Assembly: GCF_014297335.1 (NCBI RefSeq)
Contig: NZ_JACOQH010000004.1
Location: 62,001 to 126,000 of the forward strand
Reading direction: 5' to 3'
Length of the DNA: 64,000 bases
Source: Roseburia_D yibonii
GTDB lineage: Bacteria > Bacillota > Clostridia > Lachnospirales > Lachnospiraceae
Shown here: piece by piece, positions 51,581-59,712 of the stretch
Position numbering within the stretch: position 1 is the stretch's first letter
Layout of the letters: each line of letters starts with the position of its first letter
The notes under the pieces: generated by a model
What the model was told of the DNA's origin: nothing
Databases searched by the model: none
What the model saw: the letters and a program-made list of their open reading frames with translations, nothing else
Made by a program: the position numbers and the translations under genes

Positions 51581-53503
51581 TTACGCATCAATTTCCGCAT
51601 CCTTTGCGTACTTGTAAATAAATGCCTTGCGCGGCGGCACATCGGTTCCCATCAGCATCGCAGTCACATCCGACGCTGTGATGGCATCCTCGATCTCCAC
51701 CTTCTTTAACAGTCTGGTTTCCGGATTCAGCGTCGTCTCCCAGAGCTGTTCCGCATCCATCTCCCCAAGTCCTTTGTAACGCTGTAAGGTAAAAGATCCC
51801 TTATGCGTTTTGCGATATTTTGCCAGCGCGTCATCATCATAAAGATACTCTTCTTCCCCTCTGCTCGGAATTGCCTTATAGAGTGGCGGCATAGCGATAT
51901 AGACATGTCCCTCAAAGATCAGTTCCGGCATAAAGCGGTAAAACAGGGTCAGAAGCAACGTTGAGATATGCGCGCCGTCCACATCGGCATCCGCCATGAT
52001 GATGATCTTGTCATAGCGCAGCTTTGTGATGTCAAAGTCATTGCCGTATCCCTCGGAAAATCCACAGCCGAACGCGTTGATCATCGTTTTGATCTCCGCA
52101 TTCGCAAGCACCTTGTCGATACTCGCCTTCTCTACATTAAGGATCTTACCACGGATCGGCATGATTGCCTGAAACATACGGTTTCTTGCCATTTTTGCAG
52201 AGCCACCGGCAGAATCTCCCTCAACGATAAAAATTTCGCATTTTGCGGCATCTCTGGACTCACAGTTGGCAAGCTTTCCATTGGAGTCAAACGAAAACTT
52301 CTGTTTGGTCAAAAGATTGGTCTTTGCCTTCTCCTCCGTCTTACGGATCTTTGCCGCCTTTTCCGCACAGGAAATGACCGCTTTTAACGTGTCTAAGTTT
52401 TTATCGAAATAAAGCTGGATCTCATCACTCGTGATCTTTCCGGTAATACGCGCCGCATCCTGGTTGTCGAGCTTCGTCTTGGTCTGCCCCTCAAAGCGCG
52501 GATCCGGATGCTTGATCGAAATGACCGCCGTCATTCCGTTTCGCACATCCGTTCCGGTAAAGTTGGCGTCCTTTTCCTTTAAAATGCCAAGCTCCCTCGC
52601 ATAGGAGTTAATGACTGTCGTAAATGTTGTCTTAAAACCGGTAATATGTGTTCCGCCCTCCGCGTTGTAGATATTGTTACAGAAGCCCAGAATATTTTCA
52701 TGGAACTCATTCGTATACTGGAACGCGACCTCCACGCCAATGCCTTCGCTCTCACCGCTGAAGTAGACCACATCATGGATCGTTTCTAAATTCTTGTTTA
52801 AATCCTTTACAAAGCCCACAATACCGTCTTCCTCATGGAATACGATGTGTTCTGTCTCCTCGCCACGCTTATCCTCATAGATGATCGTAAGCTTCGGGTT
52901 CAGATACGCGGTCTCATGCAGACGGCTTTTTACCTCATCCTCTTTAAAACGGGTCTTCTCAAAGATTTCCGGATCCGGCAGGAAATTGATCTTTGTTCCG
53001 GTCTTTTTTGTTTTTCCGATCACCGGAAGCAGTCCGTTCTCAAGCGCGAGCACCGGCACTCCGCGCTCATAACGGTCATGATGAATGGCACCGTCCCTGC
53101 TGATCTCCACATCCATATATGTGGAAAGCGCATTGACCACAGACGAACCTACCCCATGCAGACCACCGCTGGTCTTATAAGCGGCATTGTCAAATTTTCC
53201 TCCTGCATGAAGTGTCGTAAATACGATACGCGCCGCCGAAACCCCTTTTTTATGCATTCCAACCGGTATTCCACGCCCGTTATCTTCCACCGTGCAGGAA
53301 CCGTCTGCCTCGAGCGTCACCCAGATCGTATCACAGACGCCCGCAAGATGTTCATCCACCGAGTTGTCCACGATCTCATAGATCAGGTGATTCAATCCCT
53401 TTCTCGATACGCTTCCGATATACATACCAGGTCTTTTCCGTACCGCCTCAAGTCCTTCCAGTACGGAAATGCTGTTCGCATCATATGCTGTATTCTTTGC
53501 CAT
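51581..53503 (-). CDS. parE: Type IIA topoisomerase subunit B (ParE-like)
   Basis: 640 aa. GHKL ATPase domain (EIVDNSVDEHLAG, VEDNGRGIPVGMHKK, SGGLHGVGSSVVNALS), transducer with the QTKTKLDN loop, TOPRIM domain with EGDSAGGSA and MADADVDGAHI, ending PPRKAFIYKYAK. GyrB and ParE are alike; ParE is favoured because the partner lacks a GyrA box. It makes the A2B2 enzyme with the next gene. 38 bp downstream of the CdaR-like regulator on the same strand. Confidence 0.87.
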   Translation of the reverse strand: MAKNTAYDANSISVLEGLEAVRKRPGMYIGSVSRKGLNHLIYEIVDNSVDEHLAGVCDTIWVTLEADGSCTVEDNGRGIPVGMHKKGVSAARIVFTTLHAGGKFDNAAYKTSGGLHGVGSSVVNALSTYMDVEISRDGAIHHDRYERGVPVLALENGLLPVIGKTKKTGTKINFLPDPEIFEKTRFKEDEVKSRLHETAYLNPKLTIIYEDKRGEETEHIVFHEEDGIVGFVKDLNKNLETIHDVVYFSGESEGIGVEVAFQYTNEFHENILGFCNNIYNAEGGTHITGFKTTFTTVINSYARELGILKEKDANFTGTDVRNGMTAVISIKHPDPRFEGQTKTKLDNQDAARITGKITSDEIQLYFDKNLDTLKAVISCAEKAAKIRKTEEKAKTNLLTKQKFSFDSNGKLANCESRDAAKCEIFIVEGDSAGGSAKMARNRMFQAIMPIRGKILNVEKASIDKVLANAEIKTMINAFGCGFSEGYGNDFDITKLRYDKIIIMADADVDGAHISTLLLTLFYRFMPELIFEGHVYIAMPPLYKAIPSRGEEEYLYDDDALAKYRKTHKGSFTLQRYKGLGEMDAEQLWETTLNPETRLLKKVEIEDAITASDVTAMLMGTDVPPRKAFIYKYAKDAEIDA

Positions 53504-53541
53504 TCTATTCTAACTCCCTATCTTTCTTTTCTAACACGCGC

Positions 53542-54627
53542 CTATTCTTCCAGCCCACCTGTCTGGTATGTCATATGCGCAATAACCATCATCGCGATCT
53601 TAAACGTCATGGCATCCTCAAATTTACGGATGTCAAGCCCGATCATCTTCTGTAAACGTTCGAGACGGTACACCAACGTATTGCGGTGAACATAAAGCTG
53701 TCTTGCCGTCTCCGAGATATTAAGATTATTCTCAAAAAACTTCTGGATCGTCACAAGGGTCTCGTCATCGAGATCCAGCTTGCGTTCCCCGAAGATCTCC
53801 GCGATGAACATCTCGCACAAACTCATCGGAAGCTGATAGATCAGTCTGCCGATTCCGAGTCTCGCGTAGGAGATCGTCTCTGACTCCACATAAAAGATAT
53901 TTCCGACTTCCAGCGCCATCTTGGCTTCCTGATAGGATTTCGGAATATCCTGCAGCTTATCCACCGCAGTGCCGTATCCCACACGCACACGCACCATCGC
54001 CTCGGCGTGTAAGGTGTCAACGATCATACGCGCAATATTTTCCGCCTCTTCTTCGGATCCGAGCTCTGTCGCGTCTTTGACCAGAATAATATTCTGTTCG
54101 TCCACCTCCGTGACAAAATCTTTATTTTTATCGGAAAACAGCCCTTTCACCGTTTCCATGATCACCGAATCATTTTTTCCCTCGACCTCGATCACATAGA
54201 CCATCCGGCGCGCCTGCTCGATATGCAGCTTCTGCGCTTTGTTGTACATGTCCACCACGAGCATGTTTCCAAGCAGGATGTTCTGCATGAAATTATTCCG
54301 GTCAAACTGTTCCCGGTAGGACAGTACGATATTGCGGATCTGGCAGACCGCAAGCCTTCCGATCATATAGGCTTCCTCGGACGCCGACTGTGCGATCAGC
54401 ACATACTCCACCTCATTTTCAACGACCACCTTAAAAAAGTGACATCCCGAAAACATCTGGCTCTCTGCCATGGAATCCATAAAATTTCCGATTGCCATAC
54501 AAATCTCCGGTTCCGGCTCAAAGGTTGCCGCGATCTGTTTTCCCTTATCGTCGTAAAGTGCCAGGTCGGTTCTGGAGATCTCCTTGATCTCTTCTAACGC
54601 CACCTGGATCTTATGATTTGACAACAT
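53542..54627 (-). CDS. CdaR/PucR-type transcriptional regulator
   Basis: 361 aa. Residues 1-130 form an N-terminal sensory part (TDLALYDDKGKQIAATF). The middle (about 135-265) is the degenerate GGDEF-like domain of CdaR regulators. The C-terminus is the PucR-type HTH (FFENNLNISETARQLYVHRNTLVYRLERLQKMIGLDIRKF). CdaR activates sugar-acid use; the ligand here is unknown. It is the first gene upstream of parE-parC and follows the orphan MsmX ATPase gene, which hints at carbohydrate-linked control. Confidence 0.85.
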   Translation of the reverse strand: MLSNHKIQVALEEIKEISRTDLALYDDKGKQIAATFEPEPEICMAIGNFMDSMAESQMFSGCHFFKVVVENEVEYVLIAQSASEEAYMIGRLAVCQIRNIVLSYREQFDRNNFMQNILLGNMLVVDMYNKAQKLHIEQARRMVYVIEVEGKNDSVIMETVKGLFSDKNKDFVTEVDEQNIILVKDATELGSEEEAENIARMIVDTLHAEAMVRVRVGYGTAVDKLQDIPKSYQEAKMALEVGNIFYVESETISYARLGIGRLIYQLPMSLCEMFIAEIFGERKLDLDDETLVTIQKFFENNLNISETARQLYVHRNTLVYRLERLQKMIGLDIRKFEDAMTFKIAMMVIAHMTYQTGGLEE

Positions 54628-54660
54628 TGGTTTCCCACTCCTTTCCGTCTGCTTCTGGCA

Positions 54661-54696
54661 TTAAAAGAACCGGATGTAACATAACACCCGGTTCTA
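54661..54696 (-). terminator. Terminator of the MsmX/UgpC-type ATPase gene
   Basis: 12-bp stem with one mismatch (54666-54677 with 54684-54695), 6-nt loop, short T-run on minus. Confidence 0.75.
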
Positions 54697-54726
54697 AGCA
54701 TTATATTTAATTGTTATCTTACCGAA

Positions 54727-55839
54727 TTAGTTGGTAATTGTCAATTCTGTCTCTTTGTCAAATACATGGATCTTGCTCGGATCAAATGCAAATCTTACAT
54801 GATCGCCCATGCGTGCAGGTGTTCTGGAATCAACCTTTGCAGTGAAGTTTGCTCCACCGATCTGGAAGTACAGTAATACTTCTGCACCAAGTAATTCGTA
54901 TCCGGTTACATCAGCTTCGATCAGGCTGCTCTTGAATGTTTCAACTTCGATCTGGGAATCACTGATATCTTCCGGTCTGATACCAAGGATAACAGTCTTT
55001 CCTGCATAACCTCCGTCGATCAGCTTCTTAGCCTTTGCAGGCGGTAATACAGCGCTGAATTTGTCGAATTTCAGTGTAACTTTGTCGCCTTCTACTACGC
55101 ACTGAGCGTCTACGAAGTTCATCTGCGGAGATCCGATGAATCCTGCAACGAACAGGTTATCCGGCTCATTGTATAACTTGATCGGGGAATCTACCTGCTG
55201 GATGACACCATCTTTTAATACAACGATTCTGGTTCCGAGTGTCATAGCTTCGGTCTGATCATGTGTTACATAGATGATGGTAGCGCCGAGTCTGTGATGT
55301 AATGCAGAAATCTCAGAACGCATCTGTACTCTTAATTTTGCATCCAGGTTGGATAACGGCTCATCCATAAGGAATACCTTAGGATTACGAACGATTGCAC
55401 GACCCATGGCAACACGCTGTCTCTGTCCACCGGATAAAGCCTTCGGTTTACGGTCAAGCAGTTTCTCAAGATCAAGGATCTTAGCTGCTTCTTCGACTTT
55501 CTTTTTGATTTCATCCTTCGGAACTTTTCTTAATTTCAGACCGAATGCCATATTGTCGAATACGGTCATATGCGGATACAGAGCGTAGTTCTGGAATACC
55601 ATTGCGATATCTCTGTCCTTCGGCTCTACATCGTTTACGACTCTTCCGTCGATGGATAATTCACCGGATGAAATTTCTTCCAGACCTGCGATCATACGAA
55701 GTGTAGTAGATTTACCACATCCAGACGGTCCAACAAAGATGATGAATTCTTTATCTTCTACTTCAAGGTTGAAATCCTTAACAGCTTCAAAGCCGTTCGG
55801 ATATTTTTTGCATACGTTCTTTAATGATAAACTAGCCAT
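54727..55839 (-). CDS. Stand-alone sugar ABC importer ATPase (MsmX/UgpC type)
   Basis: 370 aa. Walker A GPSGCGKST (about 37-45), Q-loop VFQNYALYPHMTV, signature LSGGQRQRVAMGRAI, Walker B VFLMDEPLSNLDA, His switch YVTHDQTEAMTLG, then a C-terminal TOBE/OB regulatory domain (about 235-370). No permease or binding-protein gene is adjacent. In Firmicutes such orphan ATPases (MsmX, MsmK) energise several carbohydrate importers, so it is probably shared. AGGAGG before the ATG; own transcript with a TATAGT -10 near 55912. Confidence 0.93.
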   Translation of the reverse strand: MASLSLKNVCKKYPNGFEAVKDFNLEVEDKEFIIFVGPSGCGKSTTLRMIAGLEEISSGELSIDGRVVNDVEPKDRDIAMVFQNYALYPHMTVFDNMAFGLKLRKVPKDEIKKKVEEAAKILDLEKLLDRKPKALSGGQRQRVAMGRAIVRNPKVFLMDEPLSNLDAKLRVQMRSEISALHHRLGATIIYVTHDQTEAMTLGTRIVVLKDGVIQQVDSPIKLYNEPDNLFVAGFIGSPQMNFVDAQCVVEGDKVTLKFDKFSAVLPPAKAKKLIDGGYAGKTVILGIRPEDISDSQIEVETFKSSLIEADVTGYELLGAEVLLYFQIGGANFTAKVDSRTPARMGDHVRFAFDPSKIHVFDKETELTITN

Positions 55840-56003
55840 TTTTAATTACCTCCTAAAATATGTACATCGTGTTTTGAACATTGTTTTTTGTTCTCTTTCA
55901 ACTAAGACTACTATACCTTATTCCGTATTTTTTAGCTATATGTGGATTCCATAAAGATTCCGTTCTTTTGTTGTGTGTTCTGCCCATGTGCTCTTCCGAG
56001 ATT

Positions 56004-56042
56004 TCCAGTTTTCGTCAGAGTGACGAAAACTGGACTTTTTCA
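56004..56042 (+). terminator. Perfect 14-bp hairpin, plus orientation, after the dUTPase gene
   Basis: 56004-56017 pairs with 56021-56034 around a GAG loop; on plus it is followed by CTTTTTC. On minus it lies 25 bp after the dUTPase stop but has no T-run (AAATCTC). Either it ends the der operon in an atypical way or it terminates an unseen plus transcript. Confidence 0.55.
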
Positions 56043-56058
56043 TGTACAATTTGACGAA

Positions 56059-56502
56059 TCACTTTCTTCCTGTGCTTCCAAAACCGCCACGGTCTTCCCC
56101 GGTCAGTTCCTCCACCTCATCAAACACGATCTTCGGCTGATGCTTCTGGATGCGGAACTGGCAGATGCGGTCATTGACATGGATCTCAGTATCCCGCATG
56201 GCGATGACCGGCATGCGCCACCAGTCATTCGGTCCGCAGTAAGTCTCATCGATCAGTCCCATATGGTTGGATTGAATAATGCCGAAATTCTTGTAGGTAC
56301 TGCTTCTCGGGATCACACACGCCTCATAGCCTGCCGGCAGCTGCATAGCAATGCCTAAGTGGATCATTGCGAACTCGCCTTTTTTTAAGGTCACATCCTC
56401 TGCGGCACGCAGATCGATCCAGTCGCTTTTGCCGTCGATATAACATAACTTTTCTATTTTGTCATTCAGATATTTGATCTTTATCGTCTCTTTTTGTTCC
56501 AT
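56059..56502 (-). CDS. dut: dUTP diphosphatase (trimeric dUTPase family)
   Basis: 147 aa with the five dUTPase motifs in order: DLRAA, PRSSTYKNFGI, GLIDETYCGPND, ICQFRIQKHQP and the C-terminal RGGFGSTGRK flap. Hydrolyses dUTP to dUMP and limits uracil in DNA; a dCTP deaminase-type activity is less likely given the Gly-rich flap. The frame opens 6 codons earlier inside gpsA, but AGGAGAG 3-4 nt before the ATG at 56502 marks the start. Last gene of der-plsY-gpsA-dut; the position after gpsA is often held by spoIVA in other spore-formers. Confidence 0.87.
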   Translation of the reverse strand: MEQKETIKIKYLNDKIEKLCYIDGKSDWIDLRAAEDVTLKKGEFAMIHLGIAMQLPAGYEACVIPRSSTYKNFGIIQSNHMGLIDETYCGPNDWWRMPVIAMRDTEIHVNDRICQFRIQKHQPKIVFDEVEELTGEDRGGFGSTGRK

Positions 56503-56510
56503 TGTCTCTC

Positions 56511-57521
56511 CTAATTCCATTCCAGGTCATCGTGTTCCGGCTTTTTATCGCGGAGCATCAGATCCATCACTGCCTCTTTCGCTGATTTTCCATCAAAGAG
56601 CACTTCGTTGACCTGCTCAATGATCGGCATAGACACATCATATTTCGCGGAAAGTTCCATTGCCGCCTTCGCCGAGTAAACGCCTTCTACGACCATTTTT
56701 ACTTCCTTCATCGCTTCTTCCATTGTGTAGCCCTCGCCGATCAGCATACCCGCCTTGCGGTTTCTGCTGTGCTTGCTCGCGCAGGTCACGATCAGATCCC
56801 CGATTCCTGTAAGACCGCTCAGTGTCTCATATTTTGCGCCCATTTTAAGTGCGAGACGCCCGATCTCCGAGATCCCGCGTGTGATCAATGCCGCCTTCGT
56901 GTTATCGCCGTATCCGAGTCCGTCCGCCATTCCGGCCGCCAGCGCGATCACGTTTTTTAAGGATGCCCCAAGCTCCATGCCAAGCACATCCGGGCTGGTG
57001 TAGACACGCAGCACTTCATTCATAAAGGTAGACTGTACCAGCTCTGCCGTCTCTTTTCGCTTTGCGCCGGCAACCAGTGTCGTCGGCAGTCCGATCCCGA
57101 CTTCTTCCGCATGGCTCGGTCCGCAGAGTACCGCGACCTCTGCCTGCGGGATCTCCTGCTCTAAGATCGCGGAAAGCGTCATAAGCGTTCCTTCCTCGAT
57201 CCCTTTTGCCACGCTCACAAGCAGCTGCCCATCCTCCACATACGGCGCCATTGATTTTGCCGTACTGCGGATATAAGGGGAAGGTACCGCGACCACCAGC
57301 ATATCCCTTCCGCTTATCGCTTCTTTCAGGTCTGTGGTAAGCCCGATCTCCTCCGCGATCTTCACACCCGGAAGTTTATCCTTGTGTTCACGCTCTTTTT
57401 TTAACATATCGATCTCGTCCTGCGCGATCGACCAAATCGTTACCTCATGTCCGTTTTTATGTAAAACAACCGCAAGCGCTGTTCCCCAGCTTCCTGCTCC
57501 TAATACACTGATCTTTGCCAT
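56511..57521 (-). CDS. gpsA: Glycerol-3-phosphate dehydrogenase [NAD(P)+]
   Basis: 336 aa. N-terminal dinucleotide-binding VLGAGSWGTALAVVLHKNGHEV, then SVAKGIEEGTL, LCGPSHAEEVGIGLPT, and the substrate site LKNVIALAAGMADGLGYGDNTKAALITRG. Makes sn-glycerol 3-phosphate from dihydroxyacetone phosphate for membrane lipids. The product is the substrate of PlsY, encoded 10 bp upstream in the same operon. Confidence 0.96.
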   Translation of the reverse strand: MAKISVLGAGSWGTALAVVLHKNGHEVTIWSIAQDEIDMLKKEREHKDKLPGVKIAEEIGLTTDLKEAISGRDMLVVAVPSPYIRSTAKSMAPYVEDGQLLVSVAKGIEEGTLMTLSAILEQEIPQAEVAVLCGPSHAEEVGIGLPTTLVAGAKRKETAELVQSTFMNEVLRVYTSPDVLGMELGASLKNVIALAAGMADGLGYGDNTKAALITRGISEIGRLALKMGAKYETLSGLTGIGDLIVTCASKHSRNRKAGMLIGEGYTMEEAMKEVKMVVEGVYSAKAAMELSAKYDVSMPIIEQVNEVLFDGKSAKEAVMDLMLRDKKPEHDDLEWN

Positions 57522-57531
57522 TACACCCTCC

Positions 57532-58182
57532 TTAGCTTTTATGCTTCATGGAAAATTTGTTTTCCGTTCCGTGCATCAGGCGTCCGATGTTGCTCTTATG
57601 ACGCCAGATCGCCATCCCGGTGATCACCGCGCTCAGAATATATAACTCCGGCAGATACCCTTCCGACACATGAAACCAGCCCATCTGCCCGAAAATGACC
57701 GTCTGCAGTAAGAAACTGAGCACGACTAGGATCGATCCCACCGACACATAGCGCGTAATTGCCACCGCAAGTACAAAAAGTGCCAGACAGACCGGGATCT
57801 CAAACGGACAGAACGCGACCAGAAGTCCAGCTGTGCAGGCAATTCCCTTTCCGCCTTTAAACTTTAAGTAAAACGGGAAATTGTGTCCGAGGATCGCGCC
57901 AAAACCTGCGTAAAGCTCCAAAAGCTTTAACATATCGGCTCCGTCTTTCCGGAACAAAACGCGCACCAGACAGATCGCGAGCACACATTTAAAGCAGTCT
58001 CCCAAAAATGTGACCGCGCCTGCCTTCCATCCGAGATTTCTTAAAGTATTCGTCGTTCCCGCGTTTCCGCTTCCCATCGTGCGGATATCCACTTTCTGTA
58101 ATTTTCCGTAAAAGTAACCGGTCACGAAACAGCCGCAGAAATAGCCGATGACCAGAGCAAGTACACGCTGTAATATCTCCAT
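57532..58182 (-). CDS. plsY: Glycerol-3-phosphate acyltransferase PlsY
   Basis: About 216-aa polytopic membrane enzyme using acyl phosphate to acylate G3P. Motifs GSGNAGTTNTLR, GHNFPFYLKFKGGKGIA and the later loop with VSVGSI. The open frame starts 23 codons earlier within der, but AAGGAGAG 7 nt before the ATG at 58182 fixes the start; der ends 1 nt before it. Confidence 0.95.
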   Translation of the reverse strand: MEILQRVLALVIGYFCGCFVTGYFYGKLQKVDIRTMGSGNAGTTNTLRNLGWKAGAVTFLGDCFKCVLAICLVRVLFRKDGADMLKLLELYAGFGAILGHNFPFYLKFKGGKGIACTAGLLVAFCPFEIPVCLALFVLAVAITRYVSVGSILVVLSFLLQTVIFGQMGWFHVSEGYLPELYILSAVITGMAIWRHKSNIGRLMHGTENKFSMKHKS

Positions 58183-58183
58183 C

Positions 58184-59509
58184 TTAGGACTCTCCTTTTC
58201 TCTCCCGGATAATGAAGCGAAGCGCGGTTCCACGGAAGCCAAACGCGTCACGAATCCGGTTCTCTATATATCGGGTATAGGAAAAATGCATCAGTTTCTT
58301 GTCATTTACGAATACAACAAAGGTAGGCGGTTTGACCGATACCTGTGTGATGTAAAAGATCTTTAAACGTTTTCCCTTGTCGGATGGCGGCTGCTGCATT
58401 GCAACGGCTTCCGCTACGATCTCATTTAAGACACCCGTTGCCAGACGCATGGAATTGTTCGCCATGACCACATCGATCATTTCATAGAGTTTATTTAAAC
58501 GCTGTCCGGTCTGTGCTGAGATAAAAAGGATCTCCGCATATGGCATAAAGCTCAACACCTGACGGATACGGTCCGAGTGTTCCTTGACCGATTTGTCATT
58601 TTTTTCGATCGCGTCCCACTTATTGACCGCAATGATGATTCCTTTTCCACGGTCATGCGCGATTCCCGCGATCTTTGCGTCCTGCTCCGTAACGCCCTCG
58701 GTCGCGTCGATCACGATCACGACAACGTCCGCGCGCTCTACCGCCGTAACAGCACGGATGATACTGTAACGCTCCAGTTCTTCCTTGATCTTGCTCTTTC
58801 TGCGAAGTCCGGCAGTATCAATAAAGACATACTCCCTGCCGCAGTATTTCACAGCCGTATCGATCGCGTCCCTGGTCGTTCCCGCGATATCCGATACGAT
58901 CACGCGCTTCTCTCCGGTCAGCTTATTGATCAGGGAGGATTTTCCTACATTCGGCTTTCCGATCACCGCGATCTTCGGGCGGTCATCTTCCTCCTCCTCT
59001 GCATTCCTCTCCGGGAAATGCGCAATCACTTCGTCAAGCATATCTCCGATCCCCAGCATGGAAGCCGCAGAAACCGGGATCGGTTCCCCGATTCCCAGAT
59101 TATAAAACTCATAGACATCCGGCATATACTTTTTGAAATCATCGACTTTATTGACCACAAGCACGACCGGCTTTTTGGAACGGCGCAGCATGTTTGCCAC
59201 CTTTTCATCCGCATCCACAAGCCCCTGTCTGACATCCGTTATAAACATGATCACATCCGCTGTGTCGATTGCGATCTGCGCCTGCTCCCGCATCTGGGAA
59301 AGAATGATATCATCACTGTCCGGCTCGATTCCTCCGGTATCGATCAGGGTAAATGCTTTATCTAACCAGGAAACATCCGCGTAAATGCGGTCTCTTGTCA
59401 CACCCGGCGTATCTTTGACGATTGAAATGCGTTCTCCCGCCAGCACGTTAAAAAGCGTAGACTTTCCAACGTTCGGGCGTCCTACAATCGCTACTACTGG
59501 TTTACTCAT
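58184..59509 (-). CDS. der: Ribosome-associated GTPase Der (EngA)
   Basis: About 441 aa with two tandem G domains: G1 GRPNVGKST (10-18) with DTPGVTRD, and a second GKPNVGKSS (about 185-193) with DIAGTTRDAID, each with NKVD or NKWD motifs. A C-terminal KH-like domain follows (ending RGTALRFIIRERK). Needed for 50S assembly. The frame opens 11 codons upstream; the ATG at 59509 (MSKPVVAIVG) with AAGGAG upstream is chosen. First gene of the der-plsY-gpsA-dut operon. Confidence 0.96.
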   Translation of the reverse strand: MSKPVVAIVGRPNVGKSTLFNVLAGERISIVKDTPGVTRDRIYADVSWLDKAFTLIDTGGIEPDSDDIILSQMREQAQIAIDTADVIMFITDVRQGLVDADEKVANMLRRSKKPVVLVVNKVDDFKKYMPDVYEFYNLGIGEPIPVSAASMLGIGDMLDEVIAHFPERNAEEEEDDRPKIAVIGKPNVGKSSLINKLTGEKRVIVSDIAGTTRDAIDTAVKYCGREYVFIDTAGLRRKSKIKEELERYSIIRAVTAVERADVVVIVIDATEGVTEQDAKIAGIAHDRGKGIIIAVNKWDAIEKNDKSVKEHSDRIRQVLSFMPYAEILFISAQTGQRLNKLYEMIDVVMANNSMRLATGVLNEIVAEAVAMQQPPSDKGKRLKIFYITQVSVKPPTFVVFVNDKKLMHFSYTRYIENRIRDAFGFRGTALRFIIRERKGES

Positions 59510-59601
59510 ATATTTCCTACTCCTTATTTCTATGCACGGCATAAAAATGCCACTTTCAGTTTCTTTTCATCAAAATAAATCGGGTAATACCCGACCGCTT
59601 G

Positions 59602-59630
59602 ATTTTACAATATCTCTTCCCTGTTGTAAA
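59602..59630 (-). promoter_or_regulatory. Promoter of the der operon
   Basis: TTTACA (59625-59630), 17-bp spacer, TAAAAT (59602-59607). A small palindrome TCGGGTAATACCCGA (59580-59594) lies just downstream, near the predicted transcription start. Confidence 0.7.
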
Positions 59631-59672
59631 GCCTTTTTCCCATCCGGGCTCTCTATGTGTCATAAAAGGACA

Positions 59673-59703
59673 GAAAAAAGCCGCCCGATCCGGCAGCTTT
59701 TCT
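59673..59703 (-). terminator. Terminator of the YtrA-type ABC operon
   Basis: 10-bp stem (59676-59685 with 59692-59701, one G-U on minus), 6-nt loop, T6 run on minus. About 10 bp after the permease stop. Confidence 0.85.
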
Positions 59704-59712
59704 CCTCGTTTT

